From positions 62,001 to 126,000 of the forward strand of contig NZ_JACIAH010000013.1 of the NCBI RefSeq assembly GCF_014194695.1: a stretch of 64,000 nucleotides of DNA, written 5' to 3'. Shown here one piece after another: positions 36,630 to 46,150 of the stretch. Made by a program: the position numbers and the translations under genes. The DNA is from Rhizobium sp. BK399 (GTDB taxonomy: Bacteria > Pseudomonadota > Alphaproteobacteria > Rhizobiales > Rhizobiaceae). Position 1 is the stretch's first letter. Each line of letters opens with the position of its first letter. The notes under the pieces were generated by a model. That model worked only from the letters and a program-made list of their open reading frames with translations. It ran no database searches and had not been told where the DNA came from.

Positions 36630-37328
36630 ATGGCTCAACAATTGCTCATGCCGAAGGCGACTGCCATCTGGCTCGTCGACAACACAGCCCTGTCATTCGA
36701 CCAGATCGCTCAGTTTTGCAGACTGCATCCGCTCGAAGTGAAGGCAATTGCCGATGGCGAAGCTGCGCAAGGCATCAAGGGTCTCGATCCCATAGCAACC
36801 GGTCAGCTTTCACGCGACGAAATCGCCCGCGCGGAAAAGAATCCGGCGCATAAGCTGAAGCTCTCCGAGCCCAAGGTTCGCGTTCCCGAATCCAAACGTC
36901 GCGGTCCGCGCTACACACCGGTTTCGAAGCGCCAGGATCGTCCGAACGCCATTCTCTGGCTGGTGCGCAACCATCCGGAACTGAAGGATGCGCAGATTTC
37001 ACGGCTGGTCGGTACCACAAAATCGACAATCGAACAGATTCGCGAGCGCACACACTGGAACTCCGCAAATCTCGCGCCGATGGACCCGGTGACACTCGGT
37101 CTCTGCAGCCAAATCGATCTCGACATGGAAGTCGAGAAGGCAGCAAAGGGTCGTCCGCTGCCGACGGCGGCCGAGCTTGGCGCGACCCTGCAGTCGGCGC
37201 ATGAAACTGAACGTCTGACGAGCCATGATCGCGAAGAGGAGAAGGAAATCGACGCCGATGCCGTCTTCGCAAAACTCAAGTCGCTGAAGTCCTCTCCGAA
37301 GGATGAGGACGAAGACGATCAGTACTGA
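36630..37328 (+). CDS. trcR: DUF1013 protein, TrcR-type cell cycle regulator
   Basis: A 232-residue cytosolic protein of DUF1013, named TrcR (cell cycle transcriptional regulator) in current family annotation. It has an N-terminal helix-turn-helix-like segment (LSFDQIAQFCRLHPLEVKAI, residues 21-40), a basic middle (VPESKRRGPRYTPVSKRQDRP near 88), and a second one (KDAQISRLVGTTKSTIEQIR near 122), then an acidic tail. The family is confined largely to alphaproteobacteria. It has its own promoter-like sequence and a strong terminator, so it is probably monocistronic. Its target genes are not shown by the sequence. Confidence 0.82.
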   Translation: MAQQLLMPKATAIWLVDNTALSFDQIAQFCRLHPLEVKAIADGEAAQGIKGLDPIATGQLSRDEIARAEKNPAHKLKLSEPKVRVPESKRRGPRYTPVSKRQDRPNAILWLVRNHPELKDAQISRLVGTTKSTIEQIRERTHWNSANLAPMDPVTLGLCSQIDLDMEVEKAAKGRPLPTAAELGATLQSAHETERLTSHDREEEKEIDADAVFAKLKSLKSSPKDEDEDDQY

Positions 37329-37349
37329 TTGTTTTGATGAATGATTTAG

Positions 37350-37380
37350 AAGGCCCTGCGTAGCGGGGCCTTTTTACTTT
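37350..37380 (+). terminator. Rho-independent terminator after trcR
   Basis: Stem AAGGCCC (37350-37356) / GGGCCTT (37366-37372) followed by TTTACTTT. It lies five bases before the end of the convergent prpE gene. Confidence 0.85.
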
Positions 37381-37384
37381 GTAT

Positions 37385-39295
37385 CTACATCGGCAGCGAG
37401 CCGAAGCCGCGCTTGCGCAACGCTTCACCGATCTCCTCGAGAATTGCCGGGTCGTCGATCGTCGCCGGCATTTTCCACGGCACGCCATCGGCAATCTTCT
37501 GGATCGTGCCGCGCAGGATCTTGCCAGAGCGGGTCTTGGGAAGGCGGTCGACGGTTATCGCCGTTTTGAAAGCAGCCACCGGGCCGATCGTTTCCCGGAT
37601 GAGCTGAACGACCTCCGATTCGATCGCCGATGTTTCCCGTGAAACATTCTTTTTGAGGACAAGGAAACCGCAGGGCACCTGCCCCTTCAACTGGTCGGCA
37701 ATTCCGACCACCGCGCATTCGGCGACATCCGGATGCGTGGCACAAACTTCTTCCATGGCCCCCGTCGACAGACGGTGACCGGCACAATTGATGATGTCGT
37801 CCGTGCGAGACATGATGAAGAGGTAGCCATCCTCATCCACATACCCGGCATCCGCCGTTTTGTAATAGCCAGGAAATTCGGCCAGATAGGCTGAGTGAAA
37901 GCGCGCATCCGCATTCCACAAAGTGGGCAGACAACCTGGGGGCAGGGGGAGCTGGACAACCACATTGCCAAGTATCCCCGGCGCAACCGGGTGGCCGGCG
38001 TCATCGAGAACGTGGATGCTGTATCCGGGCATGGGTACCGATGGGGAGCCATGCTTTACCGGCAACACCTCAAGGCCGAGCGGATTCGCCACCATCGGCC
38101 ATCCGGTTTCGGTCTGCCACCAATGATCGATCACAGGAACATCGAGCATACGCTCGGCCCACTTCAATGTCTCCGGATCGGCGCGCTCTCCCGCCAGAAA
38201 CAGGGCCCTGAAATTCGGCATGGAATACGCCTTGAGGTGAACACCCTCGCTATCTTCGCGGCGAATGGCGCGGAAGGCGGTGGGGGCGGTGAAGAGAACG
38301 CGAACGTCATGCTCCGAAGCGATCCGCCAGAAGGCGCCGGCATCGGGTGTGCCCACCGGCTTTCCTTCAAAGATCACGCTGGTGGCGCCTGCCAGCAGCG
38401 GCGCATAGACGATGTAGGAATGCCCGACAACCCAACCGATATCGGAGGCAGCCCAGAAGACTTCACCCTGCCGGATGCCGAAGATGTTCCGCATCGACCA
38501 GTTAAGGGCGACCATGTGACCACCGTTGTCGCGCACAACGCCCTTAGGCTGGCCCGTCGTGCCCGATGTGTAGAGAATATAGAGTTCGTCCGTAGCGCCG
38601 AGGGAAACGCATTCCACCTTCACTCCACGGTTTCTCGCAACAGCAGCCTCGAAATCCTCATCACGACCATCGACCAAATCTGCCGCAAGCTGCGGTCTTT
38701 GCAGGACAAGACAATGCGCTGGTTTTGACTTGGCGATGGCAATCGCTTGATCCACCAAAGGCTTGTAGGGTACCACCCGCCCCGGCTCGAGCCCACAACT
38801 TGCGGTCACGATTAGTTTCGCTCCCGAATCGTCAATGCGCGCGGCAAGCTCGTTTGCGGCAAAGCCACCAAACACGACGGAATGAACAGCGCCGATGCGC
38901 GCGCATGCAAGCATGGAGAAGACTGCTTGCGGCACCATCGGCATGTAGATGATAACGCGGTCGCCCTTGCCAATCCCCCGTTCGCGCAGCGTCGCGGCGA
39001 TGGCACTCACTTCGGCGAGAACTTCGCCGTAGGTAAAGATGGTCTTCGCACCGCTGATGGGGCTGTCGTAGATGAATGCGGTGTCGCCGCCGCGACCTGC
39101 CCGAACATGGCGATCCAAGCAATTATAGCAAGTATTGGTTTCGCCCCCGGGGAACCAACGGCCATATGGACCGCCCTCCCGTGAAAACGTCAGTTCCGGC
39201 TCTTTGAACCAGTCAATTTGCGCCGCCGCCTCCTGCCAGAAGGCCTCGGGATCGTCCTTCCATCTGGCATAGGTTCGCTGATAGCCACCCTGCAT
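37385..39295 (-). CDS. prpE: Propionyl-CoA synthetase (AMP-forming)
   Basis: A 636-residue member of the Acs family. The features that set it nearer to PrpE than Acs are the compact N-terminus (TYARWKDDPEAFWQEAA) and CYNCLDRHV. AMP-binding motif LYTSGTTGQPKG near residue 238, HWWQTETGWPM near 390, and the C-terminal PKTRSGKILRG near 586 with the catalytic lysine. The residues KNVSRETS near 551 are encoded by a parS-like sequence. A related short-chain substrate such as acetate cannot be excluded. Confidence 0.9.
   Translation of the reverse strand: MQGGYQRTYARWKDDPEAFWQEAAAQIDWFKEPELTFSREGGPYGRWFPGGETNTCYNCLDRHVRAGRGGDTAFIYDSPISGAKTIFTYGEVLAEVSAIAATLRERGIGKGDRVIIYMPMVPQAVFSMLACARIGAVHSVVFGGFAANELAARIDDSGAKLIVTASCGLEPGRVVPYKPLVDQAIAIAKSKPAHCLVLQRPQLAADLVDGRDEDFEAAVARNRGVKVECVSLGATDELYILYTSGTTGQPKGVVRDNGGHMVALNWSMRNIFGIRQGEVFWAASDIGWVVGHSYIVYAPLLAGATSVIFEGKPVGTPDAGAFWRIASEHDVRVLFTAPTAFRAIRREDSEGVHLKAYSMPNFRALFLAGERADPETLKWAERMLDVPVIDHWWQTETGWPMVANPLGLEVLPVKHGSPSVPMPGYSIHVLDDAGHPVAPGILGNVVVQLPLPPGCLPTLWNADARFHSAYLAEFPGYYKTADAGYVDEDGYLFIMSRTDDIINCAGHRLSTGAMEEVCATHPDVAECAVVGIADQLKGQVPCGFLVLKKNVSRETSAIESEVVQLIRETIGPVAAFKTAITVDRLPKTRSGKILRGTIQKIADGVPWKMPATIDDPAILEEIGEALRKRGFGSLPM
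37631..37646. other. parS: parS-like ParB-binding site inside prpE
   Basis: TGTTTCCCGTGAAACA, 15 of 16 matches to the bacterial parS consensus TGTTTCACGTGAAACA. It lies 7.7 kb from parB and encodes VSRET in prpE on the opposite strand. Confidence 0.7.
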
Positions 39296-39377
39296 CTGCT
39301 CCTCCCCAGGATATGCAAGTTACCTTAGCAATCTAGGAGAGGCTGGGCAGGAGAGGAAGCCCGACGAAAGCAGCGTA

Positions 39378-40037
39378 TCAGCGGGCGCCGAAAATCGCGG
39401 ACCCCACGCGGACGCTGGTCGCCCCAAAGGCGATCGCCGTTTCATAGTCCCCGGACATTCCCATCGATAATTTCTCGACGCCGCAAGCCTTCGCGAGCTG
39501 CGCCAGCAAAGCGAAATGCGGGCCCGGATTTTCGTCAGCGGGCGGAATGCACATCAATCCCTCAATGGTGAGGCCGAGCTCGTCGCGGCAAAAACCGATA
39601 AACTGCATCGTCTCTTTGGGTGCGATTCCTGCTTTCTGCGGCTCAAGCCCGGTATTCACCTGAACGTAGAGGCGGGGGGTCTTCGCCTGGCGCTTCATCT
39701 CATCGGCAAGTACGCGGGCAATTTTCTCGCGATCAACAGTTTCGATGACATCAAACAGCGCCACTGCTTCCGCTGCCTTGTTCGACTGCAGGGGTCCGAT
39801 GAGATGAAGTTCGATGCCGGGTATTTCAGCTTTCAGGTCAGGCCATTTTCCCTGACTTTCCTGGACCCGGTTCTCTCCGAATATTCGCTGCCCAGCCTCG
39901 AGCGCTGGGCGAATCGCGTCTGCGTCGAATGTCTTCGAGACGGCAACCAGCTGGACCGACCCATCCGGTCGTCTGCCTTGCAGCTCGGCTGCAGCAATAC
40001 GCGAGCGTACATCGTTCAATCGCTCTTCTAGTTCCAT
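39378..40037 (-). CDS. YggS/PLPBP family pyridoxal-phosphate-binding protein
   Basis: A 219-residue single-domain PLP protein for B6 and amino/keto acid homeostasis. The PLP lysine is in LVAVSKTF near residue 33; GENRVQE near 60, HLIGPLQSNKA near 82, and the phosphate-binding LSMGMSGDYETAI near 192 are present. ATG 40037 has GAGG upstream at a good distance; an in-frame ATG at 40073 would add 12 residues that are not typical of the family. Confidence 0.92.
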   Translation of the reverse strand: MELEERLNDVRSRIAAAELQGRRPDGSVQLVAVSKTFDADAIRPALEAGQRIFGENRVQESQGKWPDLKAEIPGIELHLIGPLQSNKAAEAVALFDVIETVDREKIARVLADEMKRQAKTPRLYVQVNTGLEPQKAGIAPKETMQFIGFCRDELGLTIEGLMCIPPADENPGPHFALLAQLAKACGVEKLSMGMSGDYETAIAFGATSVRVGSAIFGAR

Positions 40038-40235
40038 CGTTCGCCTCGAGATGTCGCGTGAGAAGATGGCCATGCACTAAACGCCCGGGCTGTGCTTGCC
40101 AAGGCCCACATGCTTGAAATCGTGGCCGGAAGACCGAGATCCGGCGCCTACGGCGCCCACAAAACTTGACGCTACCGCGGTTTCATGGTGAAGGTCACCA
40201 CCAACTTCCCCTGATTTTCTGGAAATACGAATACC

Positions 40236-42866
40236 ATGGCTACCGAACGTTATAACCCGCGCGATGCCGAACCTCGCTGGCAGCAGAAATGGAACGAGGC
40301 GAAGGTCTTCGAGACCGACAACAGCGATCCGCGCGAGAAGTATTACGTCCTCGAGATGTTTCCGTATCCGTCCGGTCGCATCCACATGGGCCATGTGCGG
40401 AACTACGCGATGGGCGATGTCGTCGCCCGCTACAAGCGCGCTCGCGGCTACAATGTCCTGCATCCCATGGGCTGGGACGCTTTTGGCATGCCGGCTGAAA
40501 ACGCGGCGATGGAGCGAGGCGTCCATCCCGCGTCCTGGACCTATCAGAATATTGCCTCCATGAAGTCCCAGTTGAAAGCGATGGGCCTGTCGTTGGACTG
40601 GAGCCGCGAATTCGCAACCTGCGACGTCGCCTACTACCAGCACCAACAGCATCTCTTCCTGGATTTCCTAGAGAAGGGGCTCGTGTATCGCAAGCAGTCG
40701 AAGGTCAATTGGGACCCGGTCGACAACACGGTTCTCGCCAACGAGCAAGTGATCGACGGCCGAGGCTGGCGTTCAGGTGCGCTGGTCGAGCAACGAGAAT
40801 TGACGCAGTGGTTCTTCAAGATCACCGACTTCAGTCAGGATCTGCTTGACGCGCTGGACACGCTTGATCAGTGGCCTGAAAAGGTCCGGCTCATGCAGAA
40901 GAATTGGATCGGCCGATCCGAGGGCATGATGCTGCGCTGGGAGATCGTCCAGCCGACAGCTCCGACCGGAGAAACCGAGATCGAAGTCTATACGACTCGA
41001 CCAGACACTTTGTTTGGCGCTTCGTTCCTGGCCATAGCGGCCGACCATCCGCTGGCGAAGGATGCCGCGGCGAAAAATCCGGCTATCGATGCTTTCTGCG
41101 AGGAATGCCGTCGTGCCGGCACCTCGCTCGCGGCACTGGAAACCGCGGAGAAGAAGGGCATCGATACCGGGATTCGGGTAAGGCATCCGCTTGATCCCTC
41201 ATGGGAACTACCTGTCTTTGTCGCGAACTTCGTTCTTATGGACTATGGCACTGGAGCGATTTTTGGTTGCCCGTCCGGCGATCAGCGCGACCTCGATTTC
41301 GCACGCAAGTACGGTCTGCCCGTTGTTCCGGTTGTTATGCCGGTGGATAGCGATGCCGCGACGTTCAGTGTCGGTGACGTTGCCTATGACGGTGATGGCG
41401 TGATGATCAATTCGCGTTTCCTGGATGGCAAGAACACAACTGAAGCATTCGAGATCGTGGCCGACCGCCTGTCATCTATGACGCTCGGGAATGCTCCTCA
41501 AGGGGAGCGCAAGGTGAACTTCCGCCTGCGCGATTGGGGCATTTCACGCCAGCGCTATTGGGGCTGCCCGATACCGGTCATCCATTGCGATGACTGTGGC
41601 GTCGTTCCCGTTCCGAAGAAGGATCTGCCGGTAAAGTTGCCTGAGGACGTTACCTTCGATCAGCCCGGCAATCCGCTCGACCGTCATCCGACGTGGCGGC
41701 ATGTCGGCTGCCCGCAGTGCGGCAAGGATGCGCGGCGTGAAACCGACACGATGGATACCTTTGTCGATTCGAGCTGGTATTTCACGCGCTTCACCGCCCC
41801 CTGGGAGGACAAGCCGACCGACGTCAGCGCTGCCAATCGATGGCTCCCGGTCGATCAATATATTGGCGGCATCGAGCACGCCATCCTGCATCTGCTCTAC
41901 TCGCGTTTCTTCACCCGGGCGATGCGCGAGACGGGTCACGTCGACGCCAGGGAGCCGTTCAAGGGTCTCTTTACGCAGGGTATGGTCGTGCACGAAACAT
42001 ACAGCCGCGGCTCGGGAATGAGCCGCGAGTGGGTCGCGCCCGCCGACATTCGCATTGAAGAGCTCGACGGCAAACGCCGCGCCTATCACCTCTCCGGCGG
42101 GGAAGAAATCGCGATCGGGTCGATCGAGAAGATGTCGAAGTCGAAGAAGAATGTCGTTGATCCGGACGATATCATCGCGTCTTATGGCGCCGACACTGCA
42201 CGCTTCTTCGTCCTCTCGGACTCGCCGCCGGAACGGGATGTCATCTGGTCGGAAGCGGGCGTCGAGGGCGCTCACCGATTTACCCAGCGGTTGTGGCGAC
42301 TGATCGCCGAAGCCGCGGACGCTCTGAAGAATGTGGCTGCGACTCCGGCTAAGGATGGCGAAGGTCAAGCGATCTCGCAAATCGCTCACAAGACACTCAA
42401 GGCCGTTGAAAACGATTATGATCGTCTCTGGTTCAACAAGGCTGTCGCGCGGATCTACGAACTGGTCAATGCGCTTGCATCGCCTCTGACCAAAGTTGCT
42501 GCCGGCGAGGGCGATTTGGCCTATCGCGCCGCCGTACGTGACGCTGCGCAGATCCTTATCCAGCTGGTAGCGCCGATGATGCCCCACCTGGCCGAGGAAT
42601 GCTGGGCAGCGCTCGGCAACGATGGTTTGCTGGCACACACCGATTGGCCGCATTACGATGCCGCCCTCGTCGTTGAAAACGATGTGGTTTTGCCAGTTCA
42701 AATCAACGGTAAGAAGCGCGCCGAATTGACAATTTCACGCGACGCAGATCAGAATGCCGTCACCGAGGCCGTACTAGCATTGGACGACGTTAAGAGGGCT
42801 CTGAGCGGTCAGACGCCCAAGAAGATCATTGTGGTTCCGCAAAGGATTGTGAACATTGTCGTTTGA
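40236..42866 (+). CDS. leuS: Leucyl-tRNA synthetase
   Basis: An 876-residue class I synthetase. The HIGH motif appears as HMGH (residues 50-53), the editing domain lies around 225-420 with the threonine-rich TTRPDTLFGA near 252, the KMSKS loop is at about 631 (EKMSKSKKNVVDP), and an anticodon-binding domain and C-terminal domain follow. The length is normal for a bacterial LeuRS. It is the first gene of a plus-strand run leuS-lptE-holA with overlapping or closely spaced starts. Confidence 0.97.
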   Translation: MATERYNPRDAEPRWQQKWNEAKVFETDNSDPREKYYVLEMFPYPSGRIHMGHVRNYAMGDVVARYKRARGYNVLHPMGWDAFGMPAENAAMERGVHPASWTYQNIASMKSQLKAMGLSLDWSREFATCDVAYYQHQQHLFLDFLEKGLVYRKQSKVNWDPVDNTVLANEQVIDGRGWRSGALVEQRELTQWFFKITDFSQDLLDALDTLDQWPEKVRLMQKNWIGRSEGMMLRWEIVQPTAPTGETEIEVYTTRPDTLFGASFLAIAADHPLAKDAAAKNPAIDAFCEECRRAGTSLAALETAEKKGIDTGIRVRHPLDPSWELPVFVANFVLMDYGTGAIFGCPSGDQRDLDFARKYGLPVVPVVMPVDSDAATFSVGDVAYDGDGVMINSRFLDGKNTTEAFEIVADRLSSMTLGNAPQGERKVNFRLRDWGISRQRYWGCPIPVIHCDDCGVVPVPKKDLPVKLPEDVTFDQPGNPLDRHPTWRHVGCPQCGKDARRETDTMDTFVDSSWYFTRFTAPWEDKPTDVSAANRWLPVDQYIGGIEHAILHLLYSRFFTRAMRETGHVDAREPFKGLFTQGMVVHETYSRGSGMSREWVAPADIRIEELDGKRRAYHLSGGEEIAIGSIEKMSKSKKNVVDPDDIIASYGADTARFFVLSDSPPERDVIWSEAGVEGAHRFTQRLWRLIAEAADALKNVAATPAKDGEGQAISQIAHKTLKAVENDYDRLWFNKAVARIYELVNALASPLTKVAAGEGDLAYRAAVRDAAQILIQLVAPMMPHLAEECWAALGNDGLLAHTDWPHYDAALVVENDVVLPVQINGKKRAELTISRDADQNAVTEAVLALDDVKRALSGQTPKKIIVVPQRIVNIVV

Positions 42867-43377
42867 TATCGCTTTTAAGCTGGTACGTGGCACCGGTATT
42901 GCCGCAATCCTTGCGTCCACGGCCTTTCTCGCATCCTGCCAAGTTAGGCCCCTTTATTCCGAAAGCTCAGGCGTAGCCGGCAAGCTCTCGTCTGTTGGCT
43001 TCTCCGAAGCGACCAGCCGTGTCGGGCAGGAGGTTCGCAACCGGCTGATCTTTATCGCGGGGCGCGGGGCCGGCGAGCCTGAGAACCCCGACTACAAGGT
43101 GGAATTGAGCGTGCGGTCGAACATCATTAGCACATTGCTCGTCGCGTCGTCGGATGAGTCGCTGGCTGGCCGTGCAACGGTTAGCGTCGACTATACCCTG
43201 AAGTCGACGAAGGACGGCCATGTTATAAAGGCTGGCAACCGCTATGCGACCGCCCTGCTTGATTTTCCGGGTCAGGAGTTTGCGAAGCAGCGCGCCATTC
43301 GTGATGCCGAAAATCGTGCCGCGCGGCAGGCAGCCGAGTTCGTTGGTGCAGATATTGCGGCTGCGCTCGGCCGCTGA
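42856..43377 (+). CDS. lptE: LPS-assembly lipoprotein LptE
   Basis: A 173-residue outer-membrane lipoprotein. The signal peptide ends in the lipobox LASC (FLASCQVRPLYS, Cys near residue 28). The LptE pattern of alphaproteobacteria follows (RPLYS, VGQEVRNRLIFI, YATALLDFPGQEFAKQRAIRDAENRAA). The start is TTG 42856, which overlaps the last 11 bases of leuS, with AAAGGA nine bases upstream; no ATG or GTG is available before the signal peptide. With LptD it inserts LPS in the outer leaflet. Confidence 0.85.
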   Translation: MSFDIAFKLVRGTGIAAILASTAFLASCQVRPLYSESSGVAGKLSSVGFSEATSRVGQEVRNRLIFIAGRGAGEPENPDYKVELSVRSNIISTLLVASSDESLAGRATVSVDYTLKSTKDGHVIKAGNRYATALLDFPGQEFAKQRAIRDAENRAARQAAEFVGADIAAALGR

Positions 43378-43388
43378 GGAGCCGGAGC

Positions 43389-44423
43389 GTGGTGGAAATC
43401 AAATCGCACGAATTTGAAGGCTTTCTTGAGCGATCCGCCCGCAACTACCGCCTGTTCGTCATCTACGGACCAGACCGCGGCCTCGTCTCTGAGCGTGCGA
43501 CACTGCTCGCGGGCAAGACCAGAGTTTCGCTTGACGATCCCTTCTCCCTGATAAAGCTCGACATCTCCGATTTGCAGCGGGATCAAGGCCGTCTTCTGGA
43601 CGAGGCAGGGGCGATCGGCCTCTTCGGCGGGGACAAACTTATCTGGATACGCGGAGCGGCGAACGAGAAATATCTGGTCGACTCTCTCCAGGCTTTGTCA
43701 ATCAACATGCCCGAAGCCACGTACGTGATCGTCGAAGCTGGGGATCTGAAGAAAGGATCCCTACTGCGAAAGGCAACCGAAGCGGCGCGCAATTTGGTGG
43801 CAATCCCCTGTTACGCGGATGACACCCGTGCGCTAAACAGCCTGATAGACAGCGAACTCTCCAGCGCTGGAATCGGCATCACGCCGGCTGGACGGCAAGC
43901 TTTGCTGGAACTCATTGGGGGAGATCGTATTGCCTCGCGCAATGAACTGCGAAAGCTCGCACTCTATTGCCGCGGAAAACCGACGATCGAAGAACACCAC
44001 GTTACAGAGATCATTGGCGACGCTAGCGCAATATCGGTAGATGATGCGGTCGATGCGGTGCTGAACGGCAATCCAGCAAGTTTTCTGCACGCGATGCAGA
44101 AGATCATATCCTCCAAGACCGCTGTGTTCCTTGTTGTTCAGGCCTGCCTAAAGCAATTTCAACTGCTTGACGCGATGAAGACGGAGATGGACGAGAAGCG
44201 ATTGCCGGCTGCGCAGGTCATGCAGACGTTAGGCCGCCATCTTCACTTTCGACGAAAGCCAATCATCGAACAGGCACTCCGAACCTGGTCCGCTGAGGCC
44301 TTGGCGCGGGAGGCAAATCGCCTGCAGGCTGCAATTCTACAAACCCGCAAGCGCGCAGCCCTGGAAGACAGCATCGCTCTCCAAACGCTGCTCTCAACGA
44401 CATTACAGTCGGCACGTCGATAA
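43389..44423 (+). CDS. holA: DNA polymerase III delta subunit
   Basis: A 344-residue clamp-loader subunit. The N-terminal domain has FVIYGPDRGLVSERA near residue 20 (a degenerate P-loop as expected for delta) and the middle domain ends with LRKLALYC near 190. GTG 43389 is the start, 11 bases after lptE. The gene converges on parB with only four bases between stops. Delta opens the sliding clamp; its place in the origin neighbourhood is conserved in rhizobia. Confidence 0.92.
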   Translation: MVEIKSHEFEGFLERSARNYRLFVIYGPDRGLVSERATLLAGKTRVSLDDPFSLIKLDISDLQRDQGRLLDEAGAIGLFGGDKLIWIRGAANEKYLVDSLQALSINMPEATYVIVEAGDLKKGSLLRKATEAARNLVAIPCYADDTRALNSLIDSELSSAGIGITPAGRQALLELIGGDRIASRNELRKLALYCRGKPTIEEHHVTEIIGDASAISVDDAVDAVLNGNPASFLHAMQKIISSKTAVFLVVQACLKQFQLLDAMKTEMDEKRLPAAQVMQTLGRHLHFRRKPIIEQALRTWSAEALAREANRLQAAILQTRKRAALEDSIALQTLLSTTLQSARR

Positions 44424-44427
44424 CTGC

Positions 44428-45312
44428 TTAGCGACGCTCCAAAAGTCTGCAGATTTCTTCTAATTGTTCCAATGACTTATAGGAAATTCGAATTTGTCCT
44501 CCGCTCGCTTTGTGATTGATCATCACATCGAGGCCGAGTGCATCCGACAATGTCCGCTCTAATGCGAGCGTGTCCGAATCCTTCTGATCCTTCTGGTGCC
44601 CTGGAGCCCTTGGCTCGGATTGTGCCTTAATATCGTTCTGAGCCAGTCGTTCAGCGTCGCGCACTGACATGCCCTTTGCGACGATCGTACGGGCGAGGGC
44701 GGTCGGGTCAGAGGTCGGCACCAAGGCTCGGGCGTGGCCGGCCGAGAGGCTGCCCGCAGCCAACAGATCGCGAACCGGCTCCGGTAACTTCAGGAGACGC
44801 AGCGAGTTCGCAACATGACTACGGCTCTTGCCGATAATTTCGCCGAGATCATTCTGCGTATAACCATATTCCGCCATCAGCTGATCATAGCCTAGCGCCT
44901 CTTCCAGCGGATTGAGGTCGGAGCGCTGCACGTTCTCAACAATCGCGATCTCGAGCGCGGTTTTATCATCGACGTCGCGCACGATCACGGGGATTTCTAC
45001 GAGACCGGCCAGTTGCGCCGCCCGCCACCGTCTTTCGCCGGCGATGATCTCGAACTGATTGCTTGCAAGCGTGCGAACTACGACCGGCTGGACAATGCCG
45101 TGTTGGCGGATAGAACTCGCGAGTTCATGCAGTTGGCCATCATCAAAGAAGCGCCGAGGGTTGCGCGGGTTCCGGCTGACGAATTCGATCGGAACCATAC
45201 GATCGGCGCTGACTCCCGGCTTTGCAGTATCAACCGGAATCGGCTGGTCCATCTCGCCAATCAATGCAGCTAAGCCGCGACCAAGTCTTCTCTTCGAGAC
45301 ATCATCGTTCAT
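44428..45312 (-). CDS. parB: Chromosome partitioning protein ParB
   Basis: A 294-residue CTP-dependent DNA clamp that loads at parS. N-terminal RLGRGLAALIGE (residues 9-20) is the ParA-interaction region; the CTPase domain has GERRWRAA at 92-99 and ENVQRSDLNP at 126-135; the parS-binding helix-turn-helix is at about 150-172 (YTQNDLGEIIGKSRSHVAN); a C-terminal dimerisation domain follows. It is 26 bases downstream of parA. Five candidate parS sites lie within this window. Confidence 0.97.
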   Translation of the reverse strand: MNDDVSKRRLGRGLAALIGEMDQPIPVDTAKPGVSADRMVPIEFVSRNPRNPRRFFDDGQLHELASSIRQHGIVQPVVVRTLASNQFEIIAGERRWRAAQLAGLVEIPVIVRDVDDKTALEIAIVENVQRSDLNPLEEALGYDQLMAEYGYTQNDLGEIIGKSRSHVANSLRLLKLPEPVRDLLAAGSLSAGHARALVPTSDPTALARTIVAKGMSVRDAERLAQNDIKAQSEPRAPGHQKDQKDSDTLALERTLSDALGLDVMINHKASGGQIRISYKSLEQLEEICRLLERR

Positions 45313-45338
45313 GAATAACTCGCCATTCTTTCTTCAAA

Positions 45339-46133
45339 TCACGCGGCGAGACGTTGGCGCTCGCGCTGGATAACCTCGGATGCCAACTGGAGATACGCCT
45401 GGCTCCCCGCACACTTCAGATCATACAGAATTGCCGGCTTTCCATAGGACGGCGCTTCCGAAACGCGTACATTTCGCGGAATCAACGTATGGTAGACTTT
45501 TTCTCCGAGATGGGTGCGCACATCGTTAACAACCTGTTGCGCCAGATTGTTGCGAGAATCGAACATTGTCAGCACGATGCCTTGGATGTCGAGGTTGGGG
45601 TTAACGGTACGTCGAACCTGATCGACAGTCTCCAGGAGCTGACTAAGACCCTCGAGGGCGAAAAACTCGCATTGCAGCGGCACAAGCACTGAATGCGCCG
45701 CAGCCATCGCGTTCATCGTCAGGAGGTTAAAGGAGGGTGGGCAATCGACAAGAATATAGGAGAAGCGGAAAGCATCCTCTTTGGCGAGAGCCTTCTTCAG
45801 CTTGAAGACGCGATCATTTTGGCTCGCGATCTCCATTTCGACACCGAGCAAATCCATTGTCGAAGGCACTATATAGAGGTTGGGTACTGCAGTCTCCTGC
45901 GCCACCTCCTCCACAGAGCAATCGCCCAAAAGCAAGTCATAGGAAGATAGCCGGCGATGCTTCCGGTCAATACCGAGGCCGGTGCTGGCGTTGCCTTGGG
46001 GATCGAGGTCAACAATCAAAACCCGCTCGCCGATCGCAGCCAGGGCCGTCGCCAGGTTGATGGCAGTCGTGGTCTTACCAACGCCGCCTTTCTGATTTGC
46101 AATGGTGATTATACGATTTCGTTCGCCAGCCAT
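45339..46133 (-). CDS. parA: Chromosome partitioning ATPase ParA
   Basis: A 264-residue Walker-type ATPase. Deviant Walker A is KGGVGKTTTA near residue 15, with DLDPQGNASTGLG near 45 and DCPPSFNLLTMNAMAA near 128. ATG 46133 is preferred over an in-frame TTG six bases upstream. It works with ParB to separate newly replicated origins. The gene starts 17 bases after rsmG. Confidence 0.97.
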   Translation of the reverse strand: MAGERNRIITIANQKGGVGKTTTAINLATALAAIGERVLIVDLDPQGNASTGLGIDRKHRRLSSYDLLLGDCSVEEVAQETAVPNLYIVPSTMDLLGVEMEIASQNDRVFKLKKALAKEDAFRFSYILVDCPPSFNLLTMNAMAAAHSVLVPLQCEFFALEGLSQLLETVDQVRRTVNPNLDIQGIVLTMFDSRNNLAQQVVNDVRTHLGEKVYHTLIPRNVRVSEAPSYGKPAILYDLKCAGSQAYLQLASEVIQRERQRLAA

Positions 46134-46150
46134 AGCCAAAGCCCGATCTG

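Noticed and set aside
41544..42701. A 385-codon minus-strand frame inside leuS
   Set aside because: Antisense shadow of leuS; the translation lacks family features and no ribosome-binding site stands out.
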